DNA of 64,000 nt from Paraburkholderia dinghuensis (GCF_003837865.1 NZ_RQIS01000003.1:62001-126000); one strand, 5' to 3'. Numbered from the stretch's first letter, positions 26,356 through 35,763 are shown. The notes: generated by a model from the sequence alone, not told the origin. Translations and numbers: made by a program.

Positions 26356-26898
26356 ATGCATCTCACACAACTCCCGCCGTATCCCGTGCCGCTGTGCGTT
26401 AGCGCATGGGTGCTCATTGCCGCGAGCATGGATATCGTCTCGCGCCGCATTCCGAACTGGCTCGTCGGCTCAGGACTCGTCATCGCGCTTGCCGTGCAGA
26501 TCTGGCTGCACGGCGCTGCGGCCGGCAGCGTGGCCTGGCTTGCGGGCGCGGCCACGGGTTTCGTCGCCTTGCTGCCGTTTTATCTCCTGCGCGGCATGGC
26601 AGCCGGCGACGTCAAGCTGATGGCGATGGTAGGCGCATGGCTCGGCGCCAGCACCACCTGTGAAGTCGTACTCGTGACATTCATCGTGGGCGGGATCGGA
26701 TCAGTGCTGCTGGTCGCGGGCCGCGGTCATCTTGTGCGGTTGTTGCGCAACGTGCGTGCGCTGACGCTCCGGCAGCTGGCCCCTCGCGGCACGCCTGTGC
26801 CGTCTGGTCAGGCGGACCCGCAGTCCGTCGGCTCGATTCCATATGGTGTCGCGATCGCGGCTGGAACGCTCGGTGTGCTGTACGGCATGGCGGGCTGA
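26356..26898 (+). CDS. tadV: Prepilin peptidase (TadV/CpaA)
   Basis: A 180-residue inner-membrane aspartyl protease of the A24 family. One catalytic Asp is in ASMDIVSRRIPNWLV and the second in GMAAGDVKLMAMVGAWLG (GxGD-like). It cleaves the Flp prepilins and the TadE/TadG pseudopilins after the conserved Gly. It is the short form lacking the N-terminal methylase domain, as usual for Tad loci. About six helices can be seen. It sits after the two pilins and before rcpC, in the normal order. Confidence 0.93.
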   Translation: MHLTQLPPYPVPLCVSAWVLIAASMDIVSRRIPNWLVGSGLVIALAVQIWLHGAAAGSVAWLAGAATGFVALLPFYLLRGMAAGDVKLMAMVGAWLGASTTCEVVLVTFIVGGIGSVLLVAGRGHLVRLLRNVRALTLRQLAPRGTPVPSGQADPQSVGSIPYGVAIAAGTLGVLYGMAG

Positions 26899-26946
26899 AT
26901 CGCTCATACAGGTCATCAAGAAGTTGGTGTCTTTCAGGAGGGGGTC

Positions 26947-27777
26947 ATGAACAACGGTCGTGCTTTGATCATGTTTGTCATCGCGCTGCTTGCGGGACTT
27001 GCGGCGGTGGTGTCCGTGTCGCGTTGGCTGATACAGACTTCTTCGGACTCGGTGACGCAAGTGTCTGTCGCCGCCGCCGATATCGGGCCCGGCCAGCCAA
27101 TCTCGGTCCCGATGGTCAAGACTGTGAACTGGCCGAAGGACAGCTTGCCGGCCGGTACGTTCGCCGATCCAAAGGCGCTCGAAGGCCGCGTCGTACGCAC
27201 AAGCCTCTCGCGCGGCGAGCCGGTGCTCGAAGCGAAGCTCGCGCCGGCCGGAACGAAGGGCGGGCTTTCGGCGATGATCGACGCAGGTCACCGCGCCATC
27301 ACCGTCCGCGTGAACGATGTCGTCGGCGTCGCCGGATTCGCGCTGCCCGGCAACTATGTCGATGTGATCGTCAATACGCAGGCGCCCGAATCAAAGAACA
27401 CCAACAATCAGAGCATCTCGAAGATCGTGCTCGAGCGAATTCTCGTGCTCGCCGTCGCGCAGGAAGTCAGCCGCGACGAAACGCAGCCGAAAGTGGTCAA
27501 TGCGGTGACGCTCGAGGTCACGCCCGATCAGGCCGAGAAGCTCGATCTCGCACGCAGCGTCGGCACCCTGTCGCTCGTGCTGCGAAACCAGATCGACAAC
27601 GACAAGCTCTCGACGGACGGCGCGACCAAGCTGACATTGCTCGGTGCGCCGCCCGTACCCGCATCGGCGCCGGCCGCGCCGCACCCGGTACCGGTCAAGT
27701 ACGTGGCCAGGCCCGCGGTAAAGCGCGACTGTATCGGCGTGCTGTCCGGCGTAGCAGGTAGTCAGGAATGCTTTTGA
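26947..27777 (+). CDS. rcpC: Flp pilus assembly protein RcpC/CpaB
   Basis: A 276-residue protein with one N-terminal helix (ALIMFVIALLAGLAAVVSVS) and an SAF-type domain: VSVAAADIGPGQPISVPMVK and VVRTSLSRGEPVLEAKLA, then GHRAITVRVNDVVGVAGFALPGN. The periplasmic domain is thought to connect the inner-membrane machine with the RcpA secretin. The C-terminus ends with a Pro/Ala stretch and two cysteines (RDCIGV and QECF) that could form a disulfide. An AGGAGG site precedes the ATG. It is followed by rcpA after about 100 bases. Confidence 0.93.
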   Translation: MNNGRALIMFVIALLAGLAAVVSVSRWLIQTSSDSVTQVSVAAADIGPGQPISVPMVKTVNWPKDSLPAGTFADPKALEGRVVRTSLSRGEPVLEAKLAPAGTKGGLSAMIDAGHRAITVRVNDVVGVAGFALPGNYVDVIVNTQAPESKNTNNQSISKIVLERILVLAVAQEVSRDETQPKVVNAVTLEVTPDQAEKLDLARSVGTLSLVLRNQIDNDKLSTDGATKLTLLGAPPVPASAPAAPHPVPVKYVARPAVKRDCIGVLSGVAGSQECF

Positions 27778-27879
27778 TCGACAAAGACAAGAATTTACGG
27801 TGGGGGCGCGTCTGACTATACGAATCTGACCGGACGCACAAAACATAACCAGATGGATCGAACGGCGGGGTATAACGAC

Positions 27880-30024
27880 ATGAAATCCAGAATAAAGACT
27901 TTGCGGGGTAGCGGGCGAGAGACCGTACGCCCGGTGCGGTCGGCACTGGCCGCCGCGACCTGTGTGGGACTCCTCGTCGCCGTGCAGGCGATGGCTCAGG
28001 AGGCGGTGGAAAGTACGGCGGCGGCGCGAGCCGCCACCGTGCCGATGCCGAATGGCCCGATGCAGATGACCATCAGCATGGGGCCACAGTCGGCTGCGGG
28101 GGCGCACGCGGCGCCTCCCTCCGGTCCGTTGCGCGGACCGAACTGCGCCGGGCCCGTGCGCGGCGAGAAGACCGTTATCGTGCCGCTCGGCAAGTCGCTA
28201 CTTGTCCCGCTGGACGAACCGGTGCGCAACCGCACGCTAGGCAATCCGGCCATCGCGCAGGCGACGATGGTGTCGCCGCAGACGCTCTATGTCCTCGGCG
28301 AGTCGGTGGGGACGACCAACATGATCGTTCAGGGCCGCAGCGGCGCATGTCAGGTTATCGACGTGGTCGTCAATGCCGATGCGGGCGGACTTCAGTCCTC
28401 GCTCCAGCAGCTCTTGCCCGGGGAGCAAGATATCCACGTCTCGACGGCGGCGGACAATCTCGTGCTCATGGGCCACGTGTCGACGGCGCAAGCCGCGCAG
28501 CAGGCCGCGCAGATCGCATCGGTCTACAGCGTCTCGCACGGTGCGGCCGGCGGCGGCGCGAAAGGCGGCGTGCTCAACATGCTGACTGTCGATTCCCCGG
28601 AGCAGGTGATGCTCGAAGTAAAGGTCGCCGAAGTCGACAAGACGCTGATCGACCAGCTCGGCGCGGCCGTCAACATCCAGGGCGGCTTCGGCTCGTGGTC
28701 TGGCGCCCTCGTGAGCAACCTGCTGGCGGGCGTGTCGAGCGCGCTGGCACTCAGCAAGGCCAACAACAAGCCGCTCCAGTTCGCCGTCGATGCCCAGAAG
28801 ACCGACAACCTGGTCAAGATTCTCGCGGAGCCTAACCTGGTCACGATCAGCGGCCAGGAGGCCACGTTCCTCGCCGGCGGCGAGATTTTCATTCCGGTTC
28901 CGCAAAGCAGTGGCAATGGTACGACGACGATCACGCTGCAGGCGCAGGAGTTCGGTGTCGGGCTCAAGTTCACGCCGACCGTGCTCGGCAACGGGCGGAT
29001 CAACCTGAGGGTTGCGCCGGAGGTGTCCGAGCTGTCGCCGACGGGTGTCACGCTGACCGCGACGAACGTGAGCGGGACGTCGATCCTGCCGCTCATCACG
29101 ACGCGGCGCGCTTCGACAACCGTGCAAATGCGCGATGGCGAGTCGTTCGCGATCGGCGGCCTCATCACCAACAACGTGACGGGCTCGCTCAAGGCGCTGC
29201 CGGGCATCGGCGAACTTCCGGTACTGGGTGCGCTGTTCCGCAGCACGTCGTTCCAGCAGGACCGCTCCGAACTCGTGTTCATCGTGACGCCGCACCTCGT
29301 CCATCCGATGCCGGGCCCGCAATACCGCATGCCGACCGACAGCTTCACGCAGCCGAACGAAGCCGACGTCTATGCGACCGGCAACATGGAAGGCCGCGGC
29401 GCCGCCAGGGCGCAGCATGCACAACCCGCAGGCGCTGCACCCGCGTCGCCTGGTTCGCCCGCATCGCCCGGATCTCCCGCAGCACCGGCCGCGCCTCAGG
29501 GCCAGCCGATCAGCGGTCCGGTCGCACCCGCAGCACCCGCAGCACCCGCAGCGCCTGCAGTGCCGGTTTCGTCTCGCACCGTACCTGCAAGCGAGCAGGA
29601 CGCTGTGACGGCATCGGCCGCGCCGGCACCGGTCGTGACGAGCGCGCCGCTTCAGCCCACGCAAAGCGAGGCTGAACGGATAGAGCGCTCCGCGCACCGG
29701 ATCGCGTCGAACGACGCTCCGGCCGCACCCGCGGCGCCCGCGGCACAGGTCGTCGCAACTGCGCCGCCGAGGCCAAAGGAAAGCGACGTCGAACGGATCG
29801 AGCGCAGCGCGCGCCGCATTGCGGCGGAAAACGGCCAGAGCGGCCAGAGCGGCCAGACCGGCCAGACCGGCCAGACCGGCCAGACGGACGCGGCGCAGGC
29901 AACGCCACCGGCGGCAGCGACACCGACGAGCGATCAGGCACACGTGGCGTATGTCGCGCGCGTGAACCTGCCGGGCAAGCCGGGCGCCATCGCGCAAGCA
30001 CCCGGCGCGAGTGCCGATCACTGA
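27880..30024 (+). CDS. rcpA: Tad secretin RcpA/CpaC with extended low-complexity C-terminus
   Basis: A 714-residue outer-membrane secretin. After a signal peptide (LAAATCVGLLVAVQAMAQ) come the N-terminal BON/N0-type domain (GKSLLVPLDEPVRNRTLG) and the secretin domain (VEVKVAEVDKTLIDQLGA-like, LAEPNLVTISGQEATFLAGG, TTRRASTTVQMRDGESFAIG). The secretin fold ends near FIVTPHLVHPMPGPQYRMP. About 210 residues of Pro/Ala-rich sequence follow, with SPGSPA and AAP repeats, a duplicated RIERSA-RIA segment and a GQS/GQT tripeptide array. Typical family members end soon after the secretin domain. ATG 27880 is chosen for the GGCGGGG site about ten bases upstream. Confidence 0.93.
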   Translation: MKSRIKTLRGSGRETVRPVRSALAAATCVGLLVAVQAMAQEAVESTAAARAATVPMPNGPMQMTISMGPQSAAGAHAAPPSGPLRGPNCAGPVRGEKTVIVPLGKSLLVPLDEPVRNRTLGNPAIAQATMVSPQTLYVLGESVGTTNMIVQGRSGACQVIDVVVNADAGGLQSSLQQLLPGEQDIHVSTAADNLVLMGHVSTAQAAQQAAQIASVYSVSHGAAGGGAKGGVLNMLTVDSPEQVMLEVKVAEVDKTLIDQLGAAVNIQGGFGSWSGALVSNLLAGVSSALALSKANNKPLQFAVDAQKTDNLVKILAEPNLVTISGQEATFLAGGEIFIPVPQSSGNGTTTITLQAQEFGVGLKFTPTVLGNGRINLRVAPEVSELSPTGVTLTATNVSGTSILPLITTRRASTTVQMRDGESFAIGGLITNNVTGSLKALPGIGELPVLGALFRSTSFQQDRSELVFIVTPHLVHPMPGPQYRMPTDSFTQPNEADVYATGNMEGRGAARAQHAQPAGAAPASPGSPASPGSPAAPAAPQGQPISGPVAPAAPAAPAAPAVPVSSRTVPASEQDAVTASAAPAPVVTSAPLQPTQSEAERIERSAHRIASNDAPAAPAAPAAQVVATAPPRPKESDVERIERSARRIAAENGQSGQSGQTGQTGQTGQTDAAQATPPAAATPTSDQAHVAYVARVNLPGKPGAIAQAPGASADH
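29832..29885 (+). repeat. 9-base tandem repeat in rcpA
   Basis: Six head-to-tail copies of CGGCCAGAS (S = G or C) encode Gly-Gln-Ser/Thr tripeptides in the RcpA tail. Because the unit is three codons, slippage would change the tail length without breaking the frame. Confidence 0.9.
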
Positions 30025-30043
30025 TGCGAGGCAAGGGGGAACC

Positions 30044-30361
30044 ATGAAACCTGAAACCGTTTTCTTGGCACGTCGCGCGGCACTCGTTGCCGTCGCGTGT
30101 GCGGCGCTCGGCGGCTGCATGAGCAGTTCGCCGGTCTGGGATAAGCACTTCGGTGAAGCGGCGCGCACGACGGCGCAGGTGCAGATCATCAATCCGCATG
30201 CGGGCGAGGACGCGCCGTCGCCTCAGAGCATCGACGGGAACGCGGCGGTATCGGCGATGGAGCTTTACGACAAGTCGTACAAGTCGCCGCCCGCCCAGGC
30301 AAATCCTTTCGCGATCGGCGTGAGCGGCGGCTCGGGCGGAGGCGGAGGGACCTCGCAGTGA
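30044..30361 (+). CDS. Small Tad-locus lipoprotein
   Basis: A 105-residue protein with a lipoprotein signal peptide ending ALGGC (lipobox, Cys at about residue 25). The mature part has a conserved-looking INPHAGED...IDGNAAVSAMELYDKSYKSPP pattern (quoted in pieces) and a Gly-rich tail. It lies between the secretin rcpA and tadZ, where other loci carry rcpB/cpaD or a pilotin. A role in secretin targeting or stability is therefore inferred, not shown. ATG 30044 follows a strong AAGGGGGAA site; an in-frame ATG at 30011 overlaps rcpA. Confidence 0.8.
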   Translation: MKPETVFLARRAALVAVACAALGGCMSSSPVWDKHFGEAARTTAQVQIINPHAGEDAPSPQSIDGNAAVSAMELYDKSYKSPPAQANPFAIGVSGGSGGGGGTSQ

Positions 30362-30479
30362 AGACCGGCGCGCTGTCGCGGCCCTGGAAGACACGGGCGG
30401 TGGCGCGTGCCGGAGAAATTGAGCGGGCCGGCGTCGCGGCGCCGTTCGGCCGATGCAACGACAAGTGGCGCATACGATC

Positions 30480-31718
30480 ATGATCGATATCCTCAGTATT
30501 TCTAATGACCAGCATCGGCTCGACCACCTCGCGCGCCTGATTGCTGCGTGCGGCAACTACCGGACTACGCGCGCGGCCGGCGGCCCGGCGCTGCTGCTCG
30601 ATCGAGCCGACATGCTCGGCGCGTTCGACGTGCTGATCGTCGATGCGCCGTCGATCTCGGAGGGCGAACTCGCCACGATGGCCGAGTTGTGCCGCCGCCA
30701 TAAACGCCTCACGTGCATCCTGATCACCGCGGACACGAGTTCGGCCACCCTGATCGCCGCGATGCGCGCGGGCTTTCGCGATGTGCTCAACTGGCCGCTC
30801 GATCCCGCGTCCCTCAGCGACGCGCTGACGCGCGCAGCGGGCCAGCGTGCGGCCGATGCGGTCCGCGCGACGCCGGTCGCCACGTTCATGGCGAGCCGGG
30901 GCGGCGTGGGGACGAGCTTCATCGCCGCGAATGTCGCGTATGCGATGGCGAAGTTCGAGAAGAAGCGCGTGCTGCTCGTCGACCTGAACCAGCAGTTCGC
31001 GGACGCCGCTTTTCTCATCACGTCCGCAGCGGCGCCGTCCACGCTGCAGCAGATGAGCACGCAGATCGACCGCATGGACGCCGCCTTCTTCGAAGCGAGC
31101 GTCATTCACGCCGCCGAGAATTTCGACATCCTCGCGGGCGCGGGCGACCCGATCAAGGCCGCCGACATTCGCGCGGACCGGCTCGAATGGATACTCGGCG
31201 CGGCGACACCGCGTTACGACTACGTCATCGTCGAACTCGGGCAGACCATCAACCAGCTTTCGATGCTCGCACTCGATCGCAGCGATCACATTTACGTCGT
31301 GCTGCAGGCGACCATGCCGCAACTGCAGGCGTGCCGCCGGCTCTTCGATATTCTCGGTTCGCTCGGCTATTCGAACGAGCGCCTGAGCCTCGTCCTGAAC
31401 CGCTATGGCCGTGACGGCGCGCGAGCACGCGACGCGATCGCCCGCACGCTGGGCCGCGAGCCGTATCACGTCATTCCCGACGATCCGCGCGCGGTGCTGG
31501 CGGCCATCAACCAGGGCTTGCCGGTCGAGGAAGCCGCGCGCAAGAGCGCCGTCGCGCGCAGCCTGCGCGCGCTTGCCGGAAAACTCGCGAGCGGTGTGGG
31601 TGAGGGTGCCGGTAAGGCCACGTCGCATGAGTCGCTGCTCGGCCGGCTGGTTGGGCGTCGCGCAGCAGCATCGAACGGAAACGAACTGAGACAGGAGCAC
31701 TGCCATGTCGCTACGTGA
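30480..31718 (+). CDS. tadZ: Pilus assembly ATPase-like protein TadZ/CpaE
   Basis: A 412-residue MinD/ParA-like protein with an N-terminal receiver-like domain (about 1-125: FDVLIVDAP, RRHKRLTCILITAD) and a C-terminal ATPase-like domain. The deviant P-loop at about residue 138 reads ASRGGVGTSFIAANVAYA: the signature lysine and the P-loop lysine of MinD proteins are Arg and Thr, as in atypical TadZ forms, so ATP hydrolysis may be lost. TadZ localises the Tad machine to the pole. The ATG at 30480 is favoured over 30453. Its end overlaps tadA by 14 bases. Confidence 0.93.
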   Translation: MIDILSISNDQHRLDHLARLIAACGNYRTTRAAGGPALLLDRADMLGAFDVLIVDAPSISEGELATMAELCRRHKRLTCILITADTSSATLIAAMRAGFRDVLNWPLDPASLSDALTRAAGQRAADAVRATPVATFMASRGGVGTSFIAANVAYAMAKFEKKRVLLVDLNQQFADAAFLITSAAAPSTLQQMSTQIDRMDAAFFEASVIHAAENFDILAGAGDPIKAADIRADRLEWILGAATPRYDYVIVELGQTINQLSMLALDRSDHIYVVLQATMPQLQACRRLFDILGSLGYSNERLSLVLNRYGRDGARARDAIARTLGREPYHVIPDDPRAVLAAINQGLPVEEAARKSAVARSLRALAGKLASGVGEGAGKATSHESLLGRLVGRRAAASNGNELRQEHCHVAT

Positions 31719-33081
31719 CCAGATTGCCGCACAACGTGTCCATCTCGTCGGCGACCTTGCCGATGCAGCATCGGCCCCGTCCTCGACCTCGCGCGTGAAG
31801 GCGGAGGCCTATCAGAAGCTCAAGTACGAGATACATCAGAACGTGCTCGATCGCGTGGAGCTGGAGCGCCTCGCGCGAATGCAGGAGGAGCAGATCCGCA
31901 GCGAGATCGGCGTGCTCGTCGCGCGCATCCTCGAGGAGCGCAAGGAGCCCGCAAACGACCTGGAGCGGCGCCAGCTGACCATCGACGTCTACGACGAAAT
32001 GTTCGGCTTCGGACCCCTGGAGGTGTTGCTGCGCGACCCGACCGTGTCCGACATTCTCGTGAACACGGCGAAGCAGACTTATGTCGAGCGACGCGGACGG
32101 CTCGAAATGACGGACGTCACCTTCTACGACGACGCGCACCTCATGAAGGTGATCGAGAAGATCGTCTCGCGGGTGGGACGGCGTATCGACGAATCGAGTC
32201 CGATGGTCGACGCGCGCCTGCCCGATGGCTCGCGCGTGAACGCCATCATCCCGCCTTCGGCCGTCGATGGCCCGCTCGTTTCGATCCGGCGTTTCGCGGT
32301 GAATCCGCTGCAGGTCTCGGATCTCGTTTCGCTGCAGACGCTCACGCCGCCGATGGCCGAACTGCTCGACGGCCTTGCGCGCGCGAAGGTGAACATCCTG
32401 ATCTCGGGCGGTACCGGCAGCGGCAAGACGACGCTTCTGAACGTGCTCTCGGGCTTTATTCCGAACGATGAGCGCATCGTGACGATCGAAGACGCCGCCG
32501 AGCTGCAACTGCGCCAGGAACACGTACTGCGTCTCGAAACGCGGCCGCCGAACATCGAAGGCCGTGGCGAGATCACGCAGCGTGCGCTGGTGCGCAACGC
32601 GCTGCGGATGCGGCCGGACCGCATCATCCTCGGCGAAGTGCGCGGCGCCGAAGCGCTCGACATGCTCAACGCGATGAACACGGGCCACGAAGGTTCGTTC
32701 GCGACGATCCACGCGAATACGCCGCGCGACGCACTCACGCGCCTCGAGAACATGATCAGCATGGGCGGCCTGTCGCTGCCGCCGAAGACGATGCGCCACC
32801 AGATCGCCTCGGCGATCACGGTAGTCGTTCAGGCCGCGCGCCTCACCGATGGCCGCCGCAAGATCGTCAGCATCTCGGAGCTGACTGGGCTCGAAGGCGA
32901 CATGATCAACATGCAGGAAATCTTCACGTTCCGCCGCTCCGGTCTCGATTCGGACGGCAACGTCCGCGGGTACTTCTGCGCGACGGGCGTGCGACCCAGG
33001 TTCTCGGAGCGCCTGGAAGCCTTCGGCATCAAGCTGCCGGAGAACATTTACGAACCGAACCGGCGCTTCGAGACGACGTGA
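31705..33081 (+). CDS. tadA: Tad secretion ATPase TadA/CpaF
   Basis: A 458-residue hexameric type II/IV secretion ATPase that powers Flp pilus assembly. Visible motifs: Walker [19 protein letters not shown] near residue 234, an Asp box (RIVTIEDAAELQL), Walker B (MRPDRIILGEVRG) and the His box (GHEGSFATIHANTPRDALTR). The N-terminal part has the usual helical region with LLRDPTVSDILVNTAKQTYV. It overlaps tadZ by 14 bases and is followed by tadB. Length and motifs are canonical, so it should be active. Confidence 0.97.
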   Translation: MSLRDQIAAQRVHLVGDLADAASAPSSTSRVKAEAYQKLKYEIHQNVLDRVELERLARMQEEQIRSEIGVLVARILEERKEPANDLERRQLTIDVYDEMFGFGPLEVLLRDPTVSDILVNTAKQTYVERRGRLEMTDVTFYDDAHLMKVIEKIVSRVGRRIDESSPMVDARLPDGSRVNAIIPPSAVDGPLVSIRRFAVNPLQVSDLVSLQTLTPPMAELLDGLARAKVNILISGGTGSGKTTLLNVLSGFIPNDERIVTIEDAAELQLRQEHVLRLETRPPNIEGRGEITQRALVRNALRMRPDRIILGEVRGAEALDMLNAMNTGHEGSFATIHANTPRDALTRLENMISMGGLSLPPKTMRHQIASAITVVVQAARLTDGRRKIVSISELTGLEGDMINMQEIFTFRRSGLDSDGNVRGYFCATGVRPRFSERLEAFGIKLPENIYEPNRRFETT

Positions 33082-33130
33082 GCAAACCGAGCGCACGCAT
33101 GACCCGATATCGGTGTGACTGGAGACACGC

Positions 33131-34108
33131 ATGAGTTCGATCTTCTACGCCTCGATCATCCTCGTATTCGTCGCCGTGGTGATGGCGATCGAGGGTGCCT
33201 GGGAGTTCTGGAACAGCCGTCATGGTCCCGCCGCGCGTCGGCTCGAGTCGCGTATCCGGTCCGTGTCGGCGGCTAACGGCGCGCCGCGCGAATCGGTCTC
33301 GATGCTCAAGCGGGGCGCGCACGAGAACGCCTCGCCGCTGCGCCGCAAACTCGCGAAGCTCGCGCTTGTGCAGACGGTTACGCGGCAGTTGCAGCAGGCG
33401 GGCTTGACCTGGTCGGTGGGGCAACTGCTCGGCTTTTGCGCCGTGATTCCCCTCGTCGTCGTGGCCGTGGGCTCGCTGTCGCCCGTGCGGTTCGACTACG
33501 TGATTCTCGCAGCGGCGCTGTCCGCGATGCTGCCCGTGCTCTACATGCGGCGCCGCCGCGGGAAACGCCTGTATCAGTTCGAGCGCCAGTTGCCGGATGC
33601 GTGCGACATGCTCGCGCGTTCGCTGCGCGCCGGGCACGCATTCGCGGCGGCGATCCAGATGGTCGGCGACGAGTTTCCCGAGCCGATGGGCGGCGAATTC
33701 CGGGTGACGTTCGACGAGATCAACTACGGCTTGTCGCTCAACGACGCGCTCACGAATCTCGCGCAGCGCGTGCCGATCCACGATTTGCGCTACTTCGTGA
33801 TTGCCGTGCTGATCCAGCGTGAGACCGGGGGCAACCTTGCAGAGCTGCTGGACAGCATCACGGCGCTCGTGCGCGAGCGCTTCAAGCTGTTCGACAAGGT
33901 GCGGGTGTTGTCGGCCGAGGGCAGGATGTCGGCGTGGGTGCTCATCCTGCTGCCGTTCGTGACCGCGGGGCTGATGCTGATGATCAATCCTGGCTTTCTC
34001 GATGTGCTGTGGGAGGACCCGGCGGGTTTGCGCGTCGTCCAGACGGCGGCCCTGCTGATGGTGCTCGGCGTGTTCTGGATCCGGCGCACGATCGCGATTC
34101 GCGTGTAG
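33131..34108 (+). CDS. tadB: Tad inner-membrane platform protein TadB
   Basis: A 325-residue GspF-type (T2SSF) platform protein. It has an N-terminal helix (FYASIILVFVAVVMAIEGAW), two central helices, the cytoplasmic T2SSF helical domain (QFERQLPDACDMLARSLRAG, then VFDEINYGLSLNDAL-like and RETGGNLAELLDSI) and a C-terminal helix pair. With TadC it forms the membrane platform that TadA acts on. It begins 49 bases after tadA; a GGAGA site precedes the ATG. Confidence 0.95.
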   Translation: MSSIFYASIILVFVAVVMAIEGAWEFWNSRHGPAARRLESRIRSVSAANGAPRESVSMLKRGAHENASPLRRKLAKLALVQTVTRQLQQAGLTWSVGQLLGFCAVIPLVVVAVGSLSPVRFDYVILAAALSAMLPVLYMRRRRGKRLYQFERQLPDACDMLARSLRAGHAFAAAIQMVGDEFPEPMGGEFRVTFDEINYGLSLNDALTNLAQRVPIHDLRYFVIAVLIQRETGGNLAELLDSITALVRERFKLFDKVRVLSAEGRMSAWVLILLPFVTAGLMLMINPGFLDVLWEDPAGLRVVQTAALLMVLGVFWIRRTIAIRV

Positions 34109-34155
34109 TCGCGCGCAGTAACGCAAAAGCAACGCAAAAGCAACGGGGAACGACG

Positions 34156-35136
34156 ATGGACCTTTTCCACATAAGCATGAGTTCGATGCTGCTTCTAGGC
34201 GGCGTGTTCGTCATCGTATTTGCGCTTGCGTTCGCGGCGATGCACTTCGTCGCGTCGCGTGACCTGAGCCACCGGATCGGCCAGCCGGGGGCCGCACCCG
34301 TCGATTCGCGCTTTGGCAACGCCAGCGACGCTGGTGCGGGAGACGGCAACGTGTGGTTCGAGCGGCTCGTCGAATTCTCGCGGCCGATCTCGAAGCTCTC
34401 GGTGCCGAAGGAGGGCTGGGAAGGGTCAGCGCTGCGCGTGCGGCTCATGAACGCGGGCTGGCGCGCGCCGGGCGCGGGCGCTATCTATTTCGCCGCGAAA
34501 ACCGTGCTTGCGCTGGTGCTTCCGTTGCTTGCGGCGATCTGGCTGTTCGGTTCGCCCACGTCGACCAGCACGCTCAACTTTACGGCGTTGCTCGTCGCGC
34601 TCGGCGCGGTGGGTTATTACCTGCCGAATGTCATCGTCGCGCGTCGAGTCGAGGCGCGTCAGCGCACGATCTTCGAAGATTTTCCCGACGCCATCGACCT
34701 GATGACGGTCTGCGTCGAAGCGGGCCTCGGCCTCGATGCCGCGCTGATGAAAGTGGCCGAGGAAGTGCGCCTGCGCAGCCCCGACGTCGCGGACGAACTC
34801 GAACTGCTGTTGCTTGAAATCCGCTCGGGTTTCTCGAAGGAAAAGGCGCTGCGCAACTTCTCGCTGCGCACCGGCGTCGAGGACATAGACTCGTTTGCCA
34901 CGATGCTGATTCAGGCCGAGCGCTTCGGCACGAGCATCGGCTCGTCGCTGCGCGTGCTCTCCGACACGCTGCGCGTGCGCAGACGCATGCGCGCGGAAGA
35001 GCAGGCCGCGAAGATTGCGCTGAAGCTGCTGTTTCCGCTGATGTTCTGCATCTTTCCCTCACTGATGGTGGTGCTGATGGGGCCGGCGATGCTGCACATC
35101 TATCGGTCGCTGCTTCCGGCGATGGGTGGGGGTTAG
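34156..35136 (+). CDS. tadC: Tad inner-membrane platform protein TadC
   Basis: A 326-residue GspF-type platform protein, partner of TadB. Segments include FEDFPDAIDLMTVCVEAGLG, LELLLLEIRSGFSKEKALRN and FATMLIQAERFGTSIGSSLR, typical of TadC. Helices flank the domain and a final one reads LFPLMFCIFPSLMVVLMGPA. The frame is open upstream into tadB, but the ATG at 34156 with GGGGAA six bases before it is clearly the start. It is followed by tadE after about 57 bases. Confidence 0.95.
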   Translation: MDLFHISMSSMLLLGGVFVIVFALAFAAMHFVASRDLSHRIGQPGAAPVDSRFGNASDAGAGDGNVWFERLVEFSRPISKLSVPKEGWEGSALRVRLMNAGWRAPGAGAIYFAAKTVLALVLPLLAAIWLFGSPTSTSTLNFTALLVALGAVGYYLPNVIVARRVEARQRTIFEDFPDAIDLMTVCVEAGLGLDAALMKVAEEVRLRSPDVADELELLLLEIRSGFSKEKALRNFSLRTGVEDIDSFATMLIQAERFGTSIGSSLRVLSDTLRVRRRMRAEEQAAKIALKLLFPLMFCIFPSLMVVLMGPAMLHIYRSLLPAMGGG

Positions 35137-35193
35137 GAAGGGGCGAAGGGAACAGACCCAGGCCCTGTATGGGCAATTCATTCGGGGGGACTT

Positions 35194-35763
35194 ATGGAAT
35201 TCGCGAAAACAAGTGTGCAGACGTATCGATCGCGGGCGAAACAAGCAAGAGTGGGTGGGGCTGGGCGGCGGCGTCGCGCGCAGCGAGGCGTGGCAGTGGT
35301 CGAGTTCGCCCTCGTGCTGCCGTTGTTGCTGCTGGTGCTGTTCGGCATCATGGAAACGGGCTTCCTCCTCTACGACAAGGCCGTTATCACGAACGCGAGC
35401 CGCGCTGCGGCACGGCAGGCCGTTGCGTTTGGCGAGGACTCGACGGGAGCTCCGCTCTACATGTCTCCCGCCAGTGCCACCGCCATAGCCAAAAACGGCT
35501 TTTCAGGGATGCTGATCAGCCCTGCGCCGGCAAGCGGCGCGACCGTGACCCTCACGTTGTGCTCGTCGCCGACGTCAACGTCCTGCGTCACCAATACGCC
35601 TTGCAGCGTCACCGGTCAGTCCTTGACCGTTGCGGTCAGTTATCCGTTCACGGGGCTGAGCCTGGGGTCGGGCACGATCCTGGGGATGTCGATCAATCCG
35701 CTGGCTTCGGTGTCCAAAAACCTGCTGACACTCAATGCGTCGACCACCATGAACTGCGAGTAG
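35194..35763 (+). CDS. tadE: TadE-family pseudopilin
   Basis: A 189-residue protein with a long basic leader (AGRRRRAQRG) then VAVVEFALVLPLLLLVLFGI, a type IVb prepilin-like helix with the conserved Glu at mature position 5. TadV should cleave after the Gly. The mature domain has two cysteine pairs (CSSPTSTSC and NTPC), possibly disulfide-bonded. It is a minor pilin or assembly factor. A GGGGGG stretch lies just upstream of the ATG. It precedes tadG by 37 bases. Confidence 0.92.
   Translation: MEFAKTSVQTYRSRAKQARVGGAGRRRRAQRGVAVVEFALVLPLLLLVLFGIMETGFLLYDKAVITNASRAAARQAVAFGEDSTGAPLYMSPASATAIAKNGFSGMLISPAPASGATVTLTLCSSPTSTSCVTNTPCSVTGQSLTVAVSYPFTGLSLGSGTILGMSINPLASVSKNLLTLNASTTMNCE

Noticed and set aside
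28237-30192. 651-codon minus-strand frame opposite rcpA
   Set aside because: Arg/Cys-rich shadow of the secretin and its repetitive tail, with no motif or ribosome site.
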